NCBI GenBank assembly: GCA_965153455.1
Contig: OZ234497.1
Location: 18,717,872 to 18,781,871, forward strand
Direction: 5' to 3'
DNA: 64,000 nt
Source: Sphagnum compactum
Taxonomy: Eukaryota; Bryophyta; Sphagnopsida; Sphagnales
The position numbers and the translations under genes are program-made. The notes under the pieces are model-generated. The model was not told the DNA's origin. It ran no database searches and was given only the letters and a program-made list of their open reading frames with translations. Each line of letters begins with the position of its first letter. Position 1 is the stretch's first letter. Below are positions 59,000-64,000 of the stretch, piece by piece.

Positions 59000-60549
59000 C
59001 GCATCATCCAACGAGGTGAACATTATCGAAAGCCATGAAGCACTCCAAGAAGGTTGTTTGGAGGATACCTCATGTCAATCAATATTCAAATATCTGTCCT
59101 TCAAAAGAGGAAAGATCTTATGCTTATTATTTAAGAGCGGGAGGGACCTTACATGTATGAGCTTACACTTACTATTTAGGAATGGGAGTGACCTTATGTC
59201 GATTTATAAGCATAAGGTCTCACTAGCTCCTAAACAACTCCTTCTCCTACCCCTTTTGATCTACCTATGTTTAGGCTTATGATCAGGTTTGCATTGTGCC
59301 CTAGAGTGTTTCATTCCCATGGGTGGTGGACGTTCCCAAAATATGTGGGACTCAGCTGTCACCTCTTTCTAGGACCCTTATTTTGGGAATGCCCCCGACA
59401 TTGGGTCTTTATCCAATACTAAGTGTCCATGTTTTTTTTTTCGCGAATTTTCGCAAAAATTCGACCTGAAAAATGTGATTTCGACCAATACAAAGGATTT
59501 TTCATGGGGAAAAATGGTCCAAATTTTCCAAATTTTAGAAAGTAAAAAAATTCAAATTGCCAGATTTCTACAATAAGTTCCAATAGGTAGCCAAGAATAT
59601 AGAAGCATCCTGGTTTTTTTCTACTTTCATATCTGGCATGTAGCCAGAAGTGGCTAAATTAGTTTCTGGATGGTCGCCACTACATCACAAAATCCTTAAA
59701 AGAAACCCTGCTAATTATTACATGGATCATGAGTTGGTAGCAGAGAGAGGCCTTTTACACCTACCTAAGTAAGTATAACATGCTTGAAGGCAGAAGGTGC
59801 CTCTTGTTTTCCAGGAGACATTATTCATCTACATAAGAATGCTGTCCAAATATGCTAGGAACTTTCTTGACACGCTTTACAGCTTTTCTGACTTGTTCTT
59901 GCAAGAACATGGCTAGAAAGCAACTTTGTAAAGTATGTAAAGTATATAAGGGTTTTGTTTACTTTTTATTTGAAATCATCTTCCTAAAAGCTACTCCCTA
60001 CACTGAAAATGCTTAGGCAAATTGAAGGGACCTTCCACCATTCAAATAAAAAAACCTTTTGTAACTAATCATCCTACAGGCCTTCCCTAGTTTTCAGGCC
60101 CCCTGGGACCTTCAAATTAGACCAGGGCTTGAGGTGCAATCCTTCCACGATACATAATGGACATAACCAGGGTGAACCAGCACCCACCATGGCTCTTTTA
60201 ACCACACAATAATCTGACTCCTTTGCTAGCCAAACCTAGATGCTGGCTCAAATGCATCCAGATTTTTGTGTTTATTCCACTGTTGGAGCTGCTCAAGGAG
60301 GCCATTTGTTGGCATAAGGTTCCTCCTACAAGTGAGGTGCCCTCCAAATACATTAGGGAATTATTCTAACTGCTTTCCGACAAGGTCAAGTTCATATTGC
60401 CTTCTCCCATGCCCCTTCTGTGGAGGAATGCATTGGGCCCTTACCCACCATTCAAATCAAGGTGAACACAATCATAAAAACCTAGTTGGATTTTAGTAGT
60501 GTATTAAGAAGGCATATAGGCATAATTTTGCTTACGTGAAGGGTGGGTG

Positions 60550-60627
60550 TTTCAAAAAACATAATGCTCACTCCTATGAGTGTTTCATTTTTTGAAACAA
60601 TGAGTGGGGCTTTATGTTTTTTTGAAA
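60550..60627. repeat. Hairpin in repeat B, second copy
   Basis: Same arms as at 50,146-50,223, with a few mismatches on the right arm. Confidence 0.8.
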
Positions 60628-60736
60628 TGTATGTTTATATTTTTTTCTGTTTTTTCTCATGATACTTAACATGAAAAAATAAAAAATAAAATTCCAATGA
60701 GTCTTTACACATGGTAACGCCTTTGACCATGAGTTT

Positions 60737-60826
60737 TATTGGCCCTACTTTGTAAGGCAAGAATATTTTGTTGTGTTTCATTATAGAGTATAGTAGTTTC
60801 AAGGCATTTTGGGCCTTAGAAACTAG
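60737..60826 (+). repeat. Dispersed repeat (family R2), copy 4
   Basis: Contains 'ttattggccctactttgtaa', 'ggcaagaatat', 'tcattatagagtatagtag' and 'tttcaaggcattttgggcc'. Confidence 0.8.
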
Positions 60827-62335
60827 GTGAGATGATTCATTCTAATTCGGTTGTAAAAGGATTCACATTCATCTTGAGACGTTTTGCTTTGTCTGCCACC
60901 TCCTAAATTGTACACCCAACCCCAAGTAGCTTTGTCATCAATCCATAACTTACCAATTTAAATATGAAACTGCCATCTCCGAGTGGTTAAGGCACTCATC
61001 ATACACAAAAAAAATATGCAGTTCTTTCAAAATGTGACATTGTGATTGGGAACATTCAAATATGCATGTTGTGATGAGTATTTTTTTTGGGTGCAATATT
61101 TTGTAAAAATGAAAAATGAATATTCAACTGCATACTCCATGTTTTCTTTGAGAAAAAATTCACTAGATTAAATTTTTTGAAATTCCTAATGCGATGTTTC
61201 CCTCTTGGTTTTGGTTTTATAGCAATTTTTTAAATGTTTAGATAAGTTTTTAGAACCTATGACCATTTAAAGTGAGATCCCTTTTGGGTTGCTCATAACT
61301 AATGTGATGTCCAAAAAAAAGAAAGAAAAGTAGTCATGACAAATTTTGTTTTACAACACCATGATGATGTACATTAAAATAGAAATTTTTTTCTCCTAGC
61401 TATGACTGGTTTACTATCCAACATCCATTGCCAATATTACATGAATGGCAAGGCCATCATGTAACGCACCTTGTGTGAGGCTGTTATTCTAGTAAAGCTT
61501 GTGGCTAAGGCACCTATCACATAGGCCTAAACATACATAGATCACAAGGTGGTAAGTGCATGGTAATGCTTGAGGAGCAGCGGGTTCCAAAAGTAAGTGC
61601 TCGCCTAAGATGGAGCCAAGGGGTCCTTAACTTTCAAAACTCCCCCACTCCAAGGGTGGTGTTATTGAGCATAAAGATCGACACAATTTCTTTAAAAAAT
61701 GGTTTTCCCATGAAAGGAGATGGATATCAATGGGTACTATACCCATAGGGGATACACAGGGAAAAAAACCATCAAAACGCATTTCGGAAATGGAATGCCG
61801 ATGCATGCAGACATTTTGTTTTCTGAAATGCCTTGCTGCATTTTATGCTCTGTAAGAGTACCTCTAAATCTAGGAGGTTTTTATGAGTGAAGAGACATTA
61901 CCCTCACACCTTCAAAGATCCTGTTCTTGAGGAGGATCTATTGAAGTGTGTAACGTGCGCTACCTAGGAATTTCTCAGCGTGTGTTAAGGCTTTTTAGTG
62001 ATATTCCTGGGAGAAAAAACAGTGGCTAGATGAAGACTTTTTAGACGCCAATCCTAACAGAAAAAAGTCGGTACATCATGACTTTTCAAACGCTAGTCTT
62101 GAGACAAAAATGTGGCTTAAAAAACAACATTATAAAGTACATACAAGATTGGAGGGCAGATTCAGGCAGTACATTTTGCAGGTATGTTAAATTGCAGAAG
62201 ATGGACTTCTTAGAAAACGGGTTGATTTTTACAGAAGTCCTGGTTTCAAAAAGACCAAAGCACTATGTACATAGCAGAATCCGACCTCAATAATTCTGCA
62301 CCTACTACTTCCTGTGCTAATTGCTATTGGGAACA

Positions 62336-63133
62336 CGGCTACCGTAGACTATCAGTCCCACTATGTGTTTGAACATTGCCAATTCCAGAACCACCAGCCC
62401 CAATGTTTCCTCATTTTGTACAGGAATTCCTAACCACCAAACCAAGGCCAGACAAACGGACCTTGAATAATGTTTTTCAAATAGCAGGATCTGACCTTGA
62501 ATACTACTGCAAGAACGAGTAAGCCAGTGATGTAGGCCTTGAAAGAATTTGGTGGGCGATATGGGTTTCGGGTACAATCCACCTAAAGAATATGAATAAG
62601 AAAGGGAAATTGGAAAAGACGATGCTTAGGGCCATGAAGAAGTTAGAAGTTGCAGACTTGAATATCGTTGTTTAGCAAGAACACAACCCAAGGTATCACT
62701 GATGTTTCTAGAGCAACGCCTGAAAAATAAGGATACGAAAAAGTTAAATAGGTGCAGATCGCCCAGCCTAGTGATATATCCAACCGTGATGTTTTGTATA
62801 GAAATCCCTATAAAAGGAGCAAGTAAGATAAGATAAAAACCGAAGAATTGTCTAGCATCAGTCGAGTTGAAGGTGTGGTATCTAATAACAATTGATCTAA
62901 GCAATAAGACAGTGCAAGCACGCACATGACTGCGTAATACATGAAGCCAAGTATTCGGATTATGTTCCAAACGAATAAGAGCCAACAACGCCAACTCGAA
63001 GGCGCCGGTTTAAAGTTTTCATGCTTGAATAAAGACATGAAGTTGTGCGTTATACATAGACTAATTCAAGGAAGTAGTAGCGGCACAATAATCAGAGTTC
63101 AAGGAGGAAATGCGAAGTTGAGGCCTTGTTACC
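62336..63133 (-). pseudogene. Gene C copy 3: truncated N-terminal part
   Basis: Matches gene C from just upstream of the start (near 63,125) to about residue 240 (FKHIVG.IVYGS). The last membrane span and the whole soluble domain are missing. The conserved MSLFKHENFKPAP lies at 63,038. The upstream ATG is GTG here, and a stop separates it from this Met. Several shifts break the frame near 62,810 and 62,640. It is more diverged than copies 1 and 2, so it is an older duplicate. It abuts repeat B copy 2. Confidence 0.85.
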
Positions 63134-63440
63134 TGAAAACGCTCCAAGTAGTACTCCTTCCTAAATATCGTATACGCGTAATCAAGTACTCCTCAACGTT
63201 TTTTCACACGGCATTAAAAAACAATGTATTTTTCATAGTTAAAAACCAACATGGTACTCCGCATTTGGTAACACTGATTGAAGGAAACAAAGAGAATAAG
63301 CTTGTGAGTCGCAGAGAGTGATGAAACCTTGCCAAACTTCGTAAAAAGAAAGCACCCAAGAAAGGGAGAGTGAAAGAAACAAAGGGCAACGACCGAAGTC
63401 CAGGCAAGAAAAAAGCCCAAAAGAGGCAGGCAACACAAGG

Positions 63441-63703
63441 GTAAGGGAACAACTAAGGATTGAAACCTCCATCGGTTGCATGAAGCATATGCCCTAAAGA
63501 AAAGGGGTAAGGGAACAACTAAGGATTGAAACCTCCACCAGTTGCATGAAGCATATGTACTAAAGAAAGGGGTAAGGGAACAACTAAAGATTGAAACCTC
63601 CACCAGTTGCATGAAGCATATCCACTAAAAAAAAAGGGTAAGAGAACGACTAAGGATTGAAACCTCCACTGGTTGCATGAAGCATATCCACTAAAGAAAG
63701 GTG
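63441..63703 (+). repeat. Tandem repeat, 65-66-bp unit, four copies
   Basis: Units start at 63,441, 63,506, 63,572 and 63,638 and share 'gtaagggaacaactaaggat', 'tgaaacctcca' and 'gttgcatgaagcatat'. The 66-bp spacing keeps a frame open on the minus strand (LVEVSIFSCSL-type repeats), but I see no sign of a real protein. Confidence 0.92.
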
Positions 63704-64000
63704 AAGTAAGCCCCATAAAACTCAAGCCTAGAAGAACGTTCCCTTGCCGTAACAACCTGCCTTGAGATCAAAGTGGCTTGCACCCTCTATAAAGCTACCG
63801 ACATTGTCTATTTATAAAAGGAGGCTCTTCGATGCCCTTTGTTGTCCACACCATGTTAGCACATCGATGAAAAAAGTTGTCAATTTGTTGGTGAAAACAC
63901 CAAAAAACCTCTATGGCAAGAGGAAAAAACATGTTCATTGGGTAATGGTCGTGATGAAATCTTTCTTTCACTTGAGTTGCCATTGTTGTAACCACCCCAC

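Larger units (their letters stand above)
59355..62335 (+). repeat. 3-kb repeat B, copy 2
   Basis: Collinear partner of 49,252-52,345. Homology with the partial copy at 52,690 begins already at about 59,285. It contains the R1 insert (59,440-59,720), a MULE-like terminal phrase at about 60,166, the hairpin at 60,550-60,627 and R2 copy 4. At its right edge, after 'attgctattgggaacac', it switches abruptly to the gene C fragment, whereas copy 1 continues into R3. Confidence 0.85.

Noticed and set aside
60970-61060. tRNA-Ser-like phrase 'ccgagtggttaaggc'
   Set aside because: There is no acceptable T-arm or acceptor stem, and the matching copy at 50,573 has lost the phrase. Chance or very old tRNA debris.
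63204-63755. Repeated hydrophobic ORFs on the minus strand
   Set aside because: They are generated by the 65-66-bp tandem repeat and its flank. Frames differ between units, and there is no start context.

Overview
This is nuclear DNA of a land plant, most likely a non-seed plant (fern, lycophyte or bryophyte). The window is AT-rich and gene-poor and is filled with decayed plant transposons (Ty3/gypsy, PIF/Harbinger, hAT), MULE-like and Tourist-like miniature elements, foldback elements and minisatellites. A wrecked microbial-type terpene synthase gene, a family known mainly from non-seed plants, supports that placement; the exact taxon is an inference. No rRNA, complete tRNA, CRISPR array or bacterial-type operon was seen.

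Layout. 0-3 kb: repeat fragments. 3.1-4.9 kb: terpene synthase pseudogene. 5-12.7 kb: non-coding, with several tandem repeats (7.7-9.3 kb) and a foldback element (9.9-10.3 kb). 12.7-16.8 kb: truncated gypsy element with a candidate 5' LTR, a primer-binding site, gag with zinc knuckles, and protease. 17-18 kb: SINE-like head and a 105-bp tandem repeat. 18.6-23.1 kb: the most gene-like region, GC-richer, with a TATA box, a spliceable leader, a Gly/Ala-rich membrane protein gene (gene A, now in two ORFs), and a convergent multi-membrane-span gene (gene C, frameshifted here). 23.5-26 kb: PIF/Harbinger transposase remnant and its Myb/SANT-like partner on the opposite strand. 26.5-28.8 kb: decayed, unrecognised minus-strand gene. 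30.5 kb: MULE-type MITE with 9-bp target duplication. 34.2-35.1 kb: 41-bp minisatellite. 38.2-39.6 kb: hAT transposase remnant. 45.5-45.9 kb: second foldback. 46.7-49.25 kb: direct duplicate of 20.5-23.07 kb carrying an uninterrupted 395-codon gene C and a 3' fragment of gene A. 49.25-52.3 and 59.35-62.3 kb: two copies of a 3-kb repeat, the second running into a third, truncated gene C copy. 56.5-58.3 kb: two LTR-like repeats facing each other as a large GC-rich inverted repeat. 63.4-63.7 kb: 65-bp tandem repeat.

The best candidate for something undescribed is the convergent A/C pair. A encodes proteins with Gly/Ala-rich helical hairpins and a possible N-myristoylation site. C encodes about eight membrane spans plus a soluble C-terminal domain of about 130 residues. 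I recognise neither family. Three C copies in different states of decay show a locally expanding family, with one copy still open. Whether A and C work together is unknown; the evidence is only that they are neighbours and were partly co-duplicated.
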